From JANRIC01 sp033765345 (GTDB lineage: Bacteria; Bacteroidota; Bacteroidia; Cytophagales; Microscillaceae), in the NCBI GenBank assembly GCA_033765345.1, contig JANRIC010000153.1, positions 1-14,717 of the forward strand: a DNA stretch of 14,717 bases. Direction: 5' to 3'. The notes beneath the pieces were generated by a model. The model was not told where the DNA came from. It ran no database searches and was given only the letters and a program-made list of their open reading frames with translations. Below are positions 14,692 through 14,717 of this stretch, piece after piece. The position numbers and the translations under genes were made by a program. How positions within the stretch are numbered: position 1 is the first letter of the stretch; each line of letters opens with the position of its first letter.

Positions 14692-14717
14692 CTGCTGAGA
14701 AGTAAAGCATAAACCCG
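14692..14717 (-). repeat. Dispersed intergenic repeat B, partial copy 3 (cut by the window end)
   Basis: The last 26 bp align with 4510-4536, with 13 identical bases at the end (aagcataaacccg) and 16 of 18 matches over 14700-14717. Its orientation is opposite to the copy at 12026-12084, so the RHS-tip cassette lies between inverted B copies. Only the first part of the repeat is visible. Confidence 0.5.

Noticed and set aside
14460..14717. Group II intron or retron start
   Set aside because: There is no GUGYG-type 5' end, no domain V-like hairpin and no reverse transcriptase in view; the stems alone do not support it.

Overview
The window looks like a chromosomal stretch of a Bacteroidota bacterium, plausibly Cytophagia or Saprospiria, although the sequence does not fix the rank. 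The evidence is a PorE-type TPR/PD40/OmpA protein of the kind linked to type IX secretion, a Bacteroidota-style RHS core, AT-rich leaders without Shine-Dalgarno sequences, and promoter-like TTTG / TANNTTTG boxes. It is an accessory-flavoured region: ordinary single genes are separated by repeat-rich intergenic DNA.

Layout. 1-507: a perfect 9-bp tandem array, a 106-bp segment with inverted ends, and one copy of a dispersed repeat (called A here). 508-3720 (-): a large secreted PSCyt1/PSCyt2/LamG/PSD1 protein with two CxxCH haem motifs. 3721-4668: a gene-free stretch with a 21-bp perfect hairpin, a 42-bp tandem repeat and a copy of a second dispersed repeat (B). 4669-6432 (+): a polytopic membrane protein with a GT-C-like look. 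6459-7526 (-): a RlaP/YcgL-type nucleotidyltransferase, convergent with the membrane protein. 7660-9705 (+): the PorE-like protein. 9799-10914 (+): an AlkB alkane monooxygenase with all its histidine motifs. 11003-11815 (+): a secreted TPR protein, closed by a strong terminator. 11816-12075: inverted copies of A and B. 12076-13974 (+): an orphan RHS C-terminal fragment with an AT-rich variable tip, followed 14 bp later by a small secreted protein at 13989-14459. 14460-14717: a cluster of hairpins and the start of another B copy.

Most genes appear to be separate transcription units and do not form one pathway. The exception is the right end. There a GC-richer RHS core fragment with no 5' end runs into an AT-rich C-terminal tip and an adjacent small exported protein. 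This is the architecture of a displaced polymorphic-toxin tip with a candidate immunity gene. The cassette is bracketed by B repeats in opposite orientations, which suggests a mobile or invertible tip cassette. This is the most interesting candidate system in the window. Toxin activity, immunity and inversion are inferences.
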